Source of the DNA: Diplonema papillatum
Lineage: Eukaryota > Euglenozoa > Diplonemea > Diplonemida > Diplonemidae
DNA: 64,000 nucleotides
NCBI GenBank assembly: GCA_030068145.1
Contig: JAPJBO010000036.1
Span: forward strand, 491,352-555,351
Direction of reading: 5' to 3'
Shown here piece by piece: positions 52,060 to 62,791 of the stretch (position 1 is the first letter of the stretch; the number at the start of each line of letters is the position of its first letter). Made by a program: the position numbers and the translations under genes. The notes under the pieces were generated by a model. It saw only the letters and a program-made list of their open reading frames with translations, was not told the DNA's origin and did no database searches.

Positions 52060-52830
52060 GTGGCTTCTGTGCAAAGGTTTGCTATGGAACTGCGTAAGGT
52101 TTACTAGAAACTAGATAGATAGCAGGTAGGTGCTGGGTGACTTCTGCGCAAAAGCTTGCTTGGAACCGCGGAAGGTTTGCTCGAAACTAGGTAGATAGCC
52201 TCCGGTGACTCATGCGCAAAGGTTTGCTTGAAACTGCGTAAGTTGTAACTCTCGGCCGAAAGGAACTCGTAGGGCGAAAATCTGCTTAAATCTAGATGCT
52301 ACATATGCGACTCCTGTGCACAGTGACTCCTGTGTGCGAAAGCTTGCTTAACCAAGGCGCTAAAAACGGCGTGTGACGTTCTGCTGCACTCTCTCCGGCG
52401 CCTTAGCCTGCCACCGGAGGTTGTGGCCCCAGCAGCGCGAGGCAGTGCGTCGGCCCGGCCGACACCATCTTGCCCGCCCCACCTCCAGCGCTGTGAATGG
52501 ACACCAGGTAGATAGCGAACGTGGCTTCTGTGCAAAGGTTTGCTTTGGAACTGCGTAAGGTTTACTAGAAAGTAGGTAGATAGCAGGTACGTGCTGGGTG
52601 ACTTCTGCGCAAAAGCTTGCTTGCGGAAGGTTTGCTCGAAACTAGGTAAATAGCCGCTAGTGACTTATATGTGCAAAGGTTTGCTTGGAACTGCGTAGCC
52701 AGTAACTCTTGGACGAATGGAACTCATAGGGCGAAAGTCTGCCTAAAACTAGGTGCTACATATGTCACTCCTATGCACAGTGACTGCTGTGTGCGAAAGC
52801 TTGCTTGGAACCAAGGCGCTAAGAAACGAC
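52060..52830 (-). repeat. tandem repeats and a decayed copy of the RCC1 gene's 5' end
   Basis: The segment 52,378-52,570 repeats the 5' coding part of the gene (about 51,950-52,090, with an internal deletion against 51,780-51,830), including the ATTCACAG acceptor-like site. Around it, a non-coding unit with AAACTAGGTAGATAGC, TTCTGCGCAAAAGCTTGCTT and TGGAACTGCGTAAGG is repeated several times between 52,060 and 52,830. Confidence 0.8.
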
Positions 52831-54140
52831 ATGCGACGTTCTACTGGTGACCACTGTCTTCGCACGCAGAGAGCCGTGTTTTCCGGCGTTTGCGCGTTCG
52901 TTCGGCGCGGTGGCTTTGCGGCAGTCATCTTCTCTGACGACAGACGGGCCGACGTCGCTACAAGCGGCGACGTACGTTGCCGATGTCAGTCGACTGCGGT
53001 GTGCATACAGTCGGAGAACGTGCGCCAAGGGGTAGCAACATGCAGTCCATCGTCACACACCCAGTCGGTACAATGTGCCGAAAAGTAGCGACATGCAGTC
53101 AATCGTCCACAGTCGGATGTAGTGTATTGTGGCTATGCAGTACGCGCCATGAAAGAGTCAGCTGATCCACAGATGCGTAGCGCCGCCGGTCAAGTATTCT
53201 GGCCGGGGTCAGGTTCGCGAAAAACGAGTGAGAACGCTTTTTGCTTTGTGTACTTACCGGTACTTTTGTTCTCTAGACTGTTTCGTGTTTTACTGGTGCA
53301 CATTTAGGGGCGTCAAAGCAGTGAAGAAACCCAAAAGAACTGATTAACAACGGTTGCAAAAGAATGAAAGAGCGTCGAAAAAGAAAGTCGCGACGCGGAT
53401 CTACGAGGGGGCGATGCTTCTGAGTCGGCAAGGCCGCCCCAACTAAAAAAGAAAAAGGGTATACAATGGAATTGCGCATTCCGGCTATCGATTCCGCTTC
53501 TTTTGCCCCCGGTGTCGGTGTTTAGGATTGCAAGAACGTGTTTGGAGTTGTATGGGCTCATCACCCCGCACCTTGTCCCGCATCGTGTTTCGGTCTTTTC
53601 GGCCACCGGTACGTTAGGTGAACCATCATCAGCTCAGGACCTGAGTATCTGCAGAGACAGGGCAGCGACGTGAGTCTGGTTTGTCAGGCGGTTGTTCGTA
53701 GCTCTGTTTTTTGCCGGCAGTTCTCCACAGCGAAGTGCTGTTCGTCTGGCGTTTCTTCAGCACCTACCGTCAGCGGGGCTAGAATATAGACGAGAAAGGA
53801 GACTTCTAATACTACGATTTCCGCGAAAAAAAGTCGCGTTCATACAGGAATAGACAGAGTGACAGGCAGTGCGACAGTCGACTGCGGTGTGCCGATCAAG
53901 ACTGACTGTGGGGGAAAGACTAGACAAAGCGAAGACGGTGACAGTACAAAAAAAGAAATGAAAAGATGGAAAGTGGGAAAGGAGAAAGAGTACAACGGCA
54001 AAGGTGTTTGTACAGAGACCTCGCTCAGTCTATTTTTGACACCGGGTGGGGGGGACGGTTTGTAAACAGTTGCTTGGTTTGAACAAGGGACGTTTTGTCC
54101 TTTTGATCCGAGCAAGTCAGGCAAATACAGCAATGTGATT
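52831..54140. other. spacer
   Basis: Only a truncated family-F repeat (53,525-53,700) is recognisable. Short frames show no family. Confidence 0.5.
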
Positions 54141-54149
54141 TTACGCATG

Positions 54150-54300
54150 TTGCGTAGCGCTTGCAACGCAGTCTCACGCGGCTTCACGTGGCTTTTCGTT
54201 GAAAGAGGTATCACGAAAAACCAGGACCCTCTCTCGCTGCCTCTCGACCTATTCTCCCCAGTTGATGAGCCAGTTGGACTTAGGCGGAGGCTGTCGAACA
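54150..54300 (-). pseudogene. decayed copy of the 3' end of the coiled-coil gene
   Basis: Repeats the stop-codon region and downstream sequence of the adjacent gene (template about 54,305-54,460): CTTGATGAGCCAGTTGG-like, CACGTGGCTTTTCG-like and TCGACCT words in the same order and strand. It carries indels and has no open frame of length. Confidence 0.75.
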
Positions 54301-54396
54301 AGGCGATTCCCAACGCAGCCTCATGCGGCCCTCCACGTGACTTTTCGCTGTAAGAGAGACGTCACGACAAAGGAAGTCGGGTTCTTTCTCGCTGCG

Positions 54397-56667
54397 TCAC
54401 CGCTTGCGGTGCGAGTCGACCTGTTCCTGCCACTTGATGAGCCAGTTGGGGTCCGTCCTGTCCTGTATGGACGCCGTCGGGGACGGCAGGGTCGACACGC
54501 TCCGCATCCGGTTTTCGTTGCCCGGCGACAGCGTCGACCCGCGGGACCCGTGTTTTTCGACCTCCGCCGCGAGCCTGAGGATCTCGGCCCCCTGGAACTC
54601 GAGCACCGCGCGCAGAGCGACCAACTCCGCCTGCGTCGACTCATGCCGCCGCTGGCCCTCCCGCAGCTCCTTCACCTCGTCTTCGAGCGCCTGGATCCTC
54701 GCCTTGTCCACGCCGCCCGCCGTCGCCTCTTTTTCTTCCATTTTTTTTAACCGGTCGTCCAGCTTGTCGTACCGCCTCCGCTCTTCGATGGCCTGCAGGG
54801 CCTGCAGCCGAATGGCGGTCTCCTCCTTCTTCGTCTTGCGCGACTCCTCCTTCGCACGCCGATCGTCGGCGCGCGCCTGCAGGATGGCATCCGGCGTGCA
54901 GTCGGCGGCAGGCTTCCCCGTCGACGAGCTCCGCGGGGTGGTCGCGGCAGACGATGTGTCACGGTCCCTGCGGTGGTGCGACGCCACCGTGGTGTCGAGG
55001 CTGTCGTAGTAGTCGGATGACGACGCGTTCGACTGCTTGCGGGAGAAGGTGTTCGGGGCCGAAGAGGACGGCAGTTTTTCCCCCGCCGAGCTTGCGAAGG
55101 ACGACCGGCGCGAGTCGGTGCACGGCGACGGTGGGTGGCGCTCGCGCTGCCGGCGCTCCCGCTCCCTCTGCAGGAGCTGGTCCTCTCGCCTCGCGAGGTG
55201 CTGCTTGTCCCTGCTCTCCTTGTCGAGAAGCCGCTTCTTGTGCGCCGCCTCCTCGTCACGCAGCATGCGCCTCTTCTTCTGCAGGGCCTCGTACTCCCTT
55301 TCCCGCTCGCTGAGCATCGCGTCGTCGCGGCGCTGCTTCTCCTCCCGTTCTTGCAGCTCGCGCATGAGCAGCGCCTGCTCCTTCTCCCGCTTGCCCAGTT
55401 CCGCCTTTTCCCGCTCCCGGAGCAGCTCCCGTTCGCGGTCCAAATCGACGGCTTTTTCGCGGTCGCGGTGCGCCGACGACGCCGCCTTCCGCGGCGGGGC
55501 TTGCGGCTCTTCGTCGCACGCTCGCTCTCGGTCGCGCTCTCCCGCCGGGTCTGAGTCGCGTTGCGGCTGCGGCTGCGGGTCCTGCTGCTGATCCGCGAGC
55601 TCCGCTTTCGGCTTGCTGTCGGCCGCGTCTCGGCGCGGGGTTTCGTCGCAGGGGTCGCGGTGCGGCGCATGCCGGTGCCCGCTGGCGTGGTTGCCTTCCA
55701 CGCGGTCCCGGAACGCCTGCTCTCGCTCGAGGCCGAGGACTCGCTCCCGTTCGCGCTCCTTCTGCAGCTCTTCTCGGTCGCGCTGCCGGTCGGTGTCGAA
55801 GTCCTTCATAAAATCGCGCTCTTTGGCCGTCGACCCGTTGGCCTTCAGCGACGCGAGCCGTCCGTCCAGCTCCTTCTGCCGCTCCTGCGGCACCTCCGCC
55901 GCGTCCGGCTTCTCGTCCTTTTCCTTCTCCATCTCCTTCTCCTTCACCTCCTTCGCAGCGTCCTTCGGTTTCTGCTGGACAGGCACGCCAGCTGTTTGGC
56001 GGCCGAGGGCGGTCATACTGCCCCGCAACGCCGCCACACGTGCGTCGATGCGCTCCCGTTCGCGCTCGCGCGCGGCCGAGTCGATCATGGTCTCCCCGCG
56101 GTTGTCGTCGTCGGACGGCGCGGGGTGGCTGGAGACTTGGTAGGGCAAGCCGGGGCTGGCAGGATACTGGGATGAGAGCATTCCGGTGTACCCATCGTGG
56201 CTCGTCGGTGTGTACGACGGCGTGGGGGGTTGCCCCGCGAGGAGGCGGCCGGCGCCGGGTGCGACGGTGGTGGCGAACGCCGACTTTCCGCGCGGGCTGG
56301 TCATCCGGGCTTCGCGGATCTCGCGGATGGTTTTGTTCGGGGACGCGATCGACGAAGAGCGGAGCAGCTCCTTCGGGGCGGCGTCGTGGTGCTCAGCGGC
56401 GGTGGTGGGCGGGGCGCCGTGGTGTGTGTGTGGTGTGTGCTGGGGTGCGTTCATGAGGCCGACGGGCGCCTGCAGCGCGGGCGACATCACGGGCGGCGCG
56501 CTGTTGTTGTACAGCGGGGTCCCGAGGGACTGCGGCCGTCCCAGCGCCGAGCTGAACCGCATCGCGCGGAACTCCTCGTACCCGGACGGCAGGGGGCCGT
56601 GGCCGGGCATGCCGCCCATCAGCCCCGCATCCCGCGCCAGCGACCCTTCTCTAGGCGGCAACGGCAT
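54397..56667 (-). CDS. large charged coiled-coil protein
   Basis: 756 residues from the ATG at 56667. The N-terminal 200 residues are Pro/Ser/His-rich and probably disordered. Residues about 210-500 are Arg/Glu/Asp/Lys-rich with many RER and REKE runs predicting long helices; a Ser-rich break follows at about 510-600; a final coiled coil occupies 620-715. The end (DPNWLIKWQEQVDSHRKR) is hydrophobic-charged and may be a short conserved tail. I do not recognise a family and suggest a structural or scaffolding role only. A good acceptor (CAACTCTTACAG) sits about 40 nt upstream of the ATG, so an upstream non-coding or coding exon is possible. Confidence 0.65.
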   Translation of the reverse strand: MPLPPREGSLARDAGLMGGMPGHGPLPSGYEEFRAMRFSSALGRPQSLGTPLYNNSAPPVMSPALQAPVGLMNAPQHTPHTHHGAPPTTAAEHHDAAPKELLRSSSIASPNKTIREIREARMTSPRGKSAFATTVAPGAGRLLAGQPPTPSYTPTSHDGYTGMLSSQYPASPGLPYQVSSHPAPSDDDNRGETMIDSAARERERERIDARVAALRGSMTALGRQTAGVPVQQKPKDAAKEVKEKEMEKEKDEKPDAAEVPQERQKELDGRLASLKANGSTAKERDFMKDFDTDRQRDREELQKERERERVLGLEREQAFRDRVEGNHASGHRHAPHRDPCDETPRRDAADSKPKAELADQQQDPQPQPQRDSDPAGERDRERACDEEPQAPPRKAASSAHRDREKAVDLDRERELLREREKAELGKREKEQALLMRELQEREEKQRRDDAMLSEREREYEALQKKRRMLRDEEAAHKKRLLDKESRDKQHLARREDQLLQRERERRQRERHPPSPCTDSRRSSFASSAGEKLPSSSAPNTFSRKQSNASSSDYYDSLDTTVASHHRRDRDTSSAATTPRSSSTGKPAADCTPDAILQARADDRRAKEESRKTKKEETAIRLQALQAIEERRRYDKLDDRLKKMEEKEATAGGVDKARIQALEDEVKELREGQRRHESTQAELVALRAVLEFQGAEILRLAAEVEKHGSRGSTLSPGNENRMRSVSTLPSPTASIQDRTDPNWLIKWQEQVDSHRKR

Positions 56668-56857
56668 TCCGCGCGGGTGGTTTGTCTTCTTTCTTCTCCC
56701 CTCTCTGTAAGAGTTGACAGTACAAAAAAAGGTGGCTTTTAGACTGTGTTTCTGTACTTGCAAAAGAACTTTAACTCTAAAAACTCGTTGCCGCTCGGAA
56801 TTGAGTCGCTTGGGCGCGATGGACGGCCCGTTGACCAGCCGTGACCGCGCGTGCCAG

Positions 56858-56904
56858 CTGCTGGGGTGATGCATACAACCCCGATGTATGCATCACCCCA
56901 GCAG
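56858..56904. other. perfect inverted repeat (hairpin 3)
   Basis: A 19-nt arm (CTGCTGGGGTGATGCATAC), a 9-nt loop, then its exact complement. It lies about 190 bp upstream of the coiled-coil gene's start codon. It could be a transcript hairpin or a remnant of a palindromic insertion. Confidence 0.85.
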
Positions 56905-57044
56905 AACACGGGAACGAAACGCAATGCGAGCCTCTCGCGCGCTGCATAAAATGCCGTCGTCACCCTGTACGCCGGCCGTGTACCGGGGTCTGGCAGGTTG
57001 CACATTAGACTTAAACCCACTCTGCAAGCGAACCACGCTTGTTG

Positions 57045-57260
57045 TACCCGGGTGACCAGCGGTTGAGCTCGGTTTCTTTCTGCTGCAGCGATTCGCGCTC
57101 CGTTGCCAGCTCAGCGACAGCGTGCCTGCGCCTGCTCCAAAGCGGCGCTCGCTTCGACTTCTCGTTTTTCGAGCTGCACGGTGAGGTTGGAGATGCGTTG
57201 GTTGAGCTCGGTTTCCTTCTGTTTCAGCTCGGCCCACGAGCAATTTTGTTTTCGCGTCAC
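57045..57260 (-). pseudogene. broken coiled-coil fragment
   Basis: In minus-strand sense one frame reads a heptad-like WAELKQKETELNQR, ISNLTVQLEKREVEAS, AALEQAQAR then a stop; a +1 shift continues AELATERESLQQKETELN. The words KETELN occur twice, so it is an internally repetitive coiled coil with a frameshift. It may be a lost upstream exon of the neighbouring coiled-coil gene or of another gene. Confidence 0.5.
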
Positions 57261-57574
57261 CACCGTCGCACCGGCGCATCCTCGCGAGCCAACCCCCGAC
57301 GCCGTTCGGGTACTCTGGGCCCCAAGAGGTCGAAACCCGCAGTGCAGAAGCCACCTTGCAAGTGAAGAAATTCCGGGTTTTTAGGGTCCCCGTGTGACCG
57401 TTCATGAATGGGTTCTCTTAGAGCGATTTAGAGAATTTTTTGTCGGGGCGGTTCGTTGTTCTCCTCATTTCGTGCTCCCGGTCGCCGGTTGGAGGCTTCG
57501 CTAGACTTTTGCAACCATAACCCGCGCCTAGTCCCCGTGAGGAGGTTCGCAACAAAATACAAAGGGTAAGGTGC

Positions 57575-57730
57575 CTCAGGACTAGTCCCAATGAGAAATG
57601 TGCCCTTAGGGGGCTGGTCCCTACAATTCCTGGTAAAAAAAAAAAGTTGCCAAGTGCGTTTCCCAGTACCTCCCAATGAAAATGTGCCCAACGGGGACTA
57701 GTCCCCTAAGGGCAAACAATTTCATTGGAC
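57575..57730. mobile_element. small inverted-repeat element
   Basis: Inverted words CCCAATGA, TGTGCCC and GGGACTAGTCCC occur in opposite order at both sides of an A-run (57,640-57,650). About 150 bp with no coding content. Confidence 0.6.
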
Positions 57731-60120
57731 TTTTTGCGTCCTCGTGAGTTGCAGAGAACCGTATATTCCAGGAGGTCTGTAAGTTCCTTCGCCGGTAATC
57801 AACGAAGCAAACGGGTCGGGTGTTGTGTGGCAGCCGTCTTCTCGCGCAGGTTCGGCACAGTGTCCGTTTTCGTCTTCATCTGATTGCCGGGCTTTCGCAC
57901 CACACCATAGCTGGACCAGAAACGAGGATTCGCGAGCCGAAGCCCGTTTGTCGCTGGAAACGGATAAGCTACGGATCCGAAAACCCTAACCCCACAAGGG
58001 AGCAGCTGCCGTCTTCCCATCATTGGATAAGTAAAGCGACAACAAGAGAGTAGTGGTATTTCATTGTTGCGGCCTCCCACCTATTCTACACCTCTCGTGT
58101 CACTGCACAAAGTCAGACTAGAGTCAAACTCAACAGGGTCTTCTTTCCCCGGCCACCGTGGCACCACTCCTACCCGCGTTTGATATTAGGGTTTACGGGA
58201 GCACTCACTCGGTCACGTCATCCAGCGAGCATCAACTGTGTATGTCCACCAACTGGCTGCCTTCCTGCCCACCTCCGAAGGTCGACCGCCGTAGAACCCA
58301 CGAGTAATGGCCGAAACACCAATGAATGAGAACGCGCGCAATCGGTCGGTAACTGTCGCCGGCATTCAACCAACTGATGTGAAGACACGTGTTGAACGCC
58401 AACAGCAAAAGCCCGACCGGGTACCGCGGCCACTGCTTTTGTTTGGCCCTCGAAGTGCTGGAGAGGAAAAGCACCGGTTGGTCGGTTAGTCGTTTTGTTT
58501 CACTTCTTTATCTTTTAACGGAGAAGATAGGCCAGCAGCAGAGGGGGAAAGGTCGATTAACCCTGCCTAAAGGCAGCACGCGGCACAGGAGGGGTGCCCC
58601 GGGGGGGGGGAGTTGCAAGAACGTGCTTGGAATGGTTCTGTGCTGAACACCGCACTGATCCCATCTGCACTGTGTTTCCGTCTTTTCAGCCACGGAACAC
58701 ATGCGGCGGACCATCATCGTTCGCGGGATCTGAGCGTCTGCGGACAGGACAGCGGTGTGAGTCTGCTAGGTCAGGCGGCTGTTCGCAGCTCGTCACAGCC
58801 AGGACCACCCATGCTACGAGAGCACAGGCAAACCCGGCTCTGTTAGAAGGCTCCGGCAATCGTGTCGGAGCAATCAGTTACAGACACAGGGTGCCCGACC
58901 CGCGAGAACGCGCTGACTTCCCTTCTCTTTTCGGATAAGCACCTGCTTCGCAGGAAATACTATGAGGGGACTGCCAGTCGTGAAATCTCAGAGGCGGGCG
59001 TGAGCGTTCAACAAAAAAGACCCAGTTTGTAGTTGTTGTTTTCTCCCCCTGTAGCCTCCGTCAAAATATGCACAAGGCAGTCCCTCTTGTATTTTCGGTG
59101 GCAATCTGCGAAGTAACCTCCGCAGAGCACAGTGGAGGTGGGGTTGCCGTGCGCAGCACCAATGATTGAAGTACCAAAGGGAGAAGAGTGCGAGGACGTA
59201 ATCCTGCGCAGCATGTCGCTGGGGGGAGGGCCCTCTTTCTTTCTTTATGTTTTCTTCTTTCAGACCAGGGTTTAGCTAGGAACTGTTTCTCAGCTCCCTG
59301 TCCCTGTTTCGGAGTGGGTTGCAAACCCAGGGGCAGCCGTCAGTAGTGCGGCTCCGTTGGTTTGAGTGCGAACATCCTCCTTCAGATGGTGACGCGTCAC
59401 GTAGCCGACAGTTGTGCGTGTCTGACGGACGTAATAATAACAAGAGAGAGAGAGAGAGAGAGACGAGTTAGAGTGCAGGGACCATCTCTCCGGGGAGTTT
59501 CCGTCTCCTCACTTCTCTTCGCACTGCTACGACTATAACAATAAAAGCAAGCCGACGACTTGCGCGCTACTCGACACTCCTCATTGAGGAGAACAATGGG
59601 GATCGATGATTCTCATCACACGACACAGGTTCAGAATGTTTCCCATCCTTAAGCAGGTCCATCCCTATCTCCCGGAACTGCAGCGAATTGCCTGCGGCTG
59701 TTGAATCACGGTCAACCACGGTCTATCAAGTCCATCCCTATCCCCTAGAGCTGTATAGACTTGCTTGGAGCTGTGTGTCTATTACAAACGCGCGCTGAGC
59801 GCGACGATCAAGACGAGCTGAAGAGGCGACAACATGACGCATCACGTGCAAAAGAGATAACCGCAACGCCGGTGATGCAGATTATTGCCACAGATTCTTT
59901 GCATTCTAACCCGAACTAACCCAAACCGCGCGAAGACGATGATTCGAATGAGTGCAGACGCCAGAAGCACGACACGGTACGATCGAAGCGGTAGTCATCC
60001 AGTGGCTAACGCAGGCCATCGCTACAGATATTCTGCATCATAACCCCAACTAACCCAAACGATCACGGTCTATCAGGAGAGGATGGACCGGCTTAATCCT
60101 CCTGCCGGACCGGCAATCAA
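57731..60120. other. repeat-rich spacer
   Basis: Contains a family-F repeat (58,612-58,915), a reversed family-B copy (58,935-59,098), a family-D GA repeat (59,442-59,530), family-I pieces (59,655-59,790 and 60,060-60,105), and two copies of a stretch with ACTAACCCAAAC (about 59,885-59,930 and 60,015-60,060). No protein family found. Confidence 0.5.
58935..59098 (-). repeat. MITE-like repeat, family B (reversed copy)
   Basis: Starts ATAAGCACCTGCTTCGCAGG then AAATACTATGAGGGGACTGC, which shows the family's outer right end in full; the left end near 59,090 is degraded. It holds the reverse complement of the interior words (GCGTTCAACAAAAAAGACCC). Confidence 0.75.
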
Positions 60121-60164
60121 ACTCGTTTCATGCGCTTTGCGTGGTGCGCGTGCAGCCGGGGGCA

Positions 60165-60861
60165 TTTAGGAACACCACAGACCTGCGATTGGCTCGCTCT
60201 TTCTAGCGCTATAAGTCACGAACGGTCCCCTTGGCCCTTTACCGGCGGGGCATATATTTGTGTCGAAAAGGTCAGAACCCGAACTACACCTCCGGAGAGT
60301 AAAGACACGTGTGAATAGGGGTATCACAAAACCTTTTCTCAGGACCCTGGGTTCTGGCTTCCAGGCGTGCAGTCAGTGGTAGCATCATGGCACTGTCCGA
60401 TCGACTCAGCCCTTCACGGGCGGGGCATAAATTTATGTCGAAAAGGTCAGAACCCGAACTACGTCTCCGGGGAGTAAAACACGTGTGAATAGGGGTGTCA
60501 CAAAACCTTTTCTCAGGGACCCTGGGCTCTGGCTTCCAGGCGTGCAGCCAGTGGTAGCATCATGGCACTGTCCGATCGACTCAGCCCTTCACGGGCGGGG
60601 CATAAATTTATGTCGAAAAGGTCAGAACCCGAACTACGTCTCCGGGGAGCAAAACACGTGTGAATAGGGGTGTCACAAAACCTTTTCTCAGGGACCCTGG
60701 GCTCTGGCTTCCAGGCGTGCAGTCAGTGGTAGCATCATGGCACTGTCCGATCGACTCAGCCCTCCACGGGCGGGGCATAAATTTATGTCGAAAAGGTTAG
60801 AACCCGACTGCGCCTCCGGAGAGTAAAACACGTTTGAATAGGGGTGTCACAAAACCTCTTC
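60165..60861. repeat. 175-bp tandem array containing LSU rRNA 3'-end copies
   Basis: The word CATAAATTTATGTCG (first copy CATATATTTGTGTCG) starts at 60,251, 60,426, 60,601 and 60,776, exactly 175 bp apart. In minus-strand sense every unit holds GATCGGACAGTGCC, ATGATGCTACCACT, GCACGCCTGGAAGCCAGA and CCCAGGGTCCCTGAGAAAAG, which match the last part of LSU rRNA, followed by spacer-like sequence with CGACATAAATTTATGCCCCG. The outermost copy (60,165-60,250) is degraded. Confidence 0.85.
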
Positions 60862-60995
60862 TCAGGGACCCTTGGGTTCTGGCTAAGAGGCGTGCAGCCA
60901 GTGGTAGCATCACGGCACTGTCCGATCGAACAGCCGTAGATACCAGGGACTAGAACCGGGAGTTCCTCTCGTACTCTTTCCGAATGCGCTGCTTG
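60862..60995 (-). rRNA. LSU (28S-type) rRNA 3'-end fragment
   Basis: In minus-strand sense it contains the universal sarcin-ricin loop AGTACGAGAGGAAC, then GGTTCTAG, ACGGCTGTTCGATCGGACAG, GCTACCACTGGCTG and ACGCCTCTTAGCCAGAACCC, in the order of eukaryotic LSU rRNA domain VI down to its 3' end. About a dozen bases present in typical eukaryotes between GCTACCA and the ACGCCTCT word are missing, and the sequence upstream of the loop does not look like LSU rRNA, so this is an isolated end fragment, probably a pseudogene derived from rDNA, heading the 175-bp array. Confidence 0.7.
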
Positions 60996-61968
60996 AGTTT
61001 GACCCAAAGTTTCCCTCTGAACAACTCTCCTCCCCTGGGGGGGGAAGTAGCACGCGTGAGAGCACCCGCCAGAGCTCCCGAAGCAACTCGCATCTACTGA
61101 CAGCTGGTGTATGGGAGCGTTTGTGCAAAACACTCATGGCCGGCGTCTGTTTTTGCGAAGGTTGCTGCTCCGACGTTTCAGCAGGTGAATGCCACGCGGC
61201 GAGACCTGCGGGCCCCCCAGTGACCGCTGACTGACTGCACTCATACCGGGGCAGCCACGCGTTGCGCAGAAAGTCAGTCTCGGGCGAAACCCCTGCCAGC
61301 GCCACTGCCGGGCCACGGGCAAAAAGGAGTTTAAGTATGGCTAAGCCGTTAAGCACTGGGAACTTTTTAAGTACACGGACCACACGGATCGGCATGCACT
61401 AAGCTGTTAAGCAGCGGCTGCCGGCTTATCCCGTGACACCTTTTATATGTAGTTGGTTATCATGAATAGACTACATTACAGAAAGAGTAGCGTTGGCACT
61501 CTTACTGGTTCGTTCCCTCGTCGAAGAAGCGAAGCAAGAGCCTGTCCCTTGGGTCTGCTGTCTCCGGCAGTTAGACAACTACTTTCGGCTGAACTGGGGT
61601 GCAGTGAGCCCCGCTGCACACCAGTGCTTCACTGAGGCCGTGTAAACTCTGCTCCTGTTTCTCAGCAACAATCTGTGACGATAGACTGCACATCCGATAA
61701 TTCGTCAGTATAAAACACACATCACCCAGTCCAAAAAGTCTAAAAAGAAGAAAGAGGAAAAAAGAGGCTGAAGCCGCAAAACCATGGACCGAAACCTTCC
61801 GGCTGTCAATTAGCGGCATACTACCGCCAGAGCGTCGTCGTTGTGGCAAGGGACTGCACCGCCGTATAGCCACGGCAGGCGCAGAGCTGTCACACGAAAG
61901 CCAAGAGAAAGAAAGTGGCTCGTCGTCACAAACAGCCAGAAGCGGAGAATCCCGCACGAAACTCAGGG
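60996..61968. other. spacer with a family-E remnant
   Basis: A left-truncated family-E repeat lies at 61,335-61,470 (GCCGTTAAGCACTGGGAAC, CCCGTGACACCTTTTATATG). No LSU rRNA similarity continues beyond about 61,000 and no protein family is visible. Confidence 0.5.
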
Positions 61969-62180
61969 GGAAATACTCGAGGAACTGCCTTGTGCTCATT
62001 TCGAAGAAGGCTAGAGGGGGAGAAAACAATGCACTCAAGTGGGTCTTTTTTGTTGAACGCTTACGCCCGCCACTAAACCCAGATTTACCTGTGTTTCGTG
62101 TGGGCTACAGCACATTTACCTCCTTTGATCTATCGCAACTGGCAGTCTCCTCAAGCATTTCCTACAAAGCGGGTGCTTAT
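61969..62180 (+). repeat. MITE-like repeat, family B (copy 5) with A-tail
   Basis: Near full length; directly after its right end (GGTGCTTATAC) comes an A-run of about 25 nt. Similar but shorter A-runs follow copies 1 and 2, which is more like a SINE 3' tail than a DNA-transposon end. Confidence 0.8.
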
Positions 62181-62756
62181 ACAAAAAAAAAAAAAAAAAA
62201 AAAAAAAACAGGTACAAGCGTGGGTGTTTTCCTGGTGCCCGCAAGAAAGGCAGGGGGACGCCTGCCAGCAGGACGCAAGTCGCAGCTCTCGGACCAAACT
62301 CAGTTGTAGGTAGTATGTGTCGTCTGCCGAAGCAGCCGGAGACAGCAGGCGCAGGGGGCAGGTCTTGCTTTACTTTTCTCTTCTTCATGGAGACCCGCCC
62401 CCGGCATTCCGACTGTCCAATCACTGTCGAGAAGGTTTGCGCCCATTGTGATGAGGTGGTTGACCAGGCCCCCAAACCTTATACACAACACGGCTACAAC
62501 ACGAGGATGCAGCCCTGCTTAGGTGTGCACTCAGCCATCAGGTCATTATTGGCTGCCAAGCACCCCCCGACCGGTCGATTTGCCACTTTTGTGGCCCTCT
62601 ATTCGCCGGGCGGTGCTGTCAGCACTTGTTCCGCGTCGCATCAAGTACATGATGCTGGCGGTTGGGGGGTCGGCGACAGCGACTCTAAGGTGCGGTCAGC
62701 AGTGTCACCACGTGAAGGCCCCCATGACACCTAAATTGATGAATGAGGACAAAACT

Positions 62757-62791
<35 letters not shown>

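Noticed and set aside
60251..60861. CRISPR-like regular repeats
   Set aside because: Units are 175 bp and repeated in full without unique spacers, and match LSU rRNA; this is a tandem satellite.
62315..62734. 139-codon ORF with several cysteines
   Set aside because: Cysteine spacing fits no zinc-finger pattern and it lies between two A-runs and repeats.
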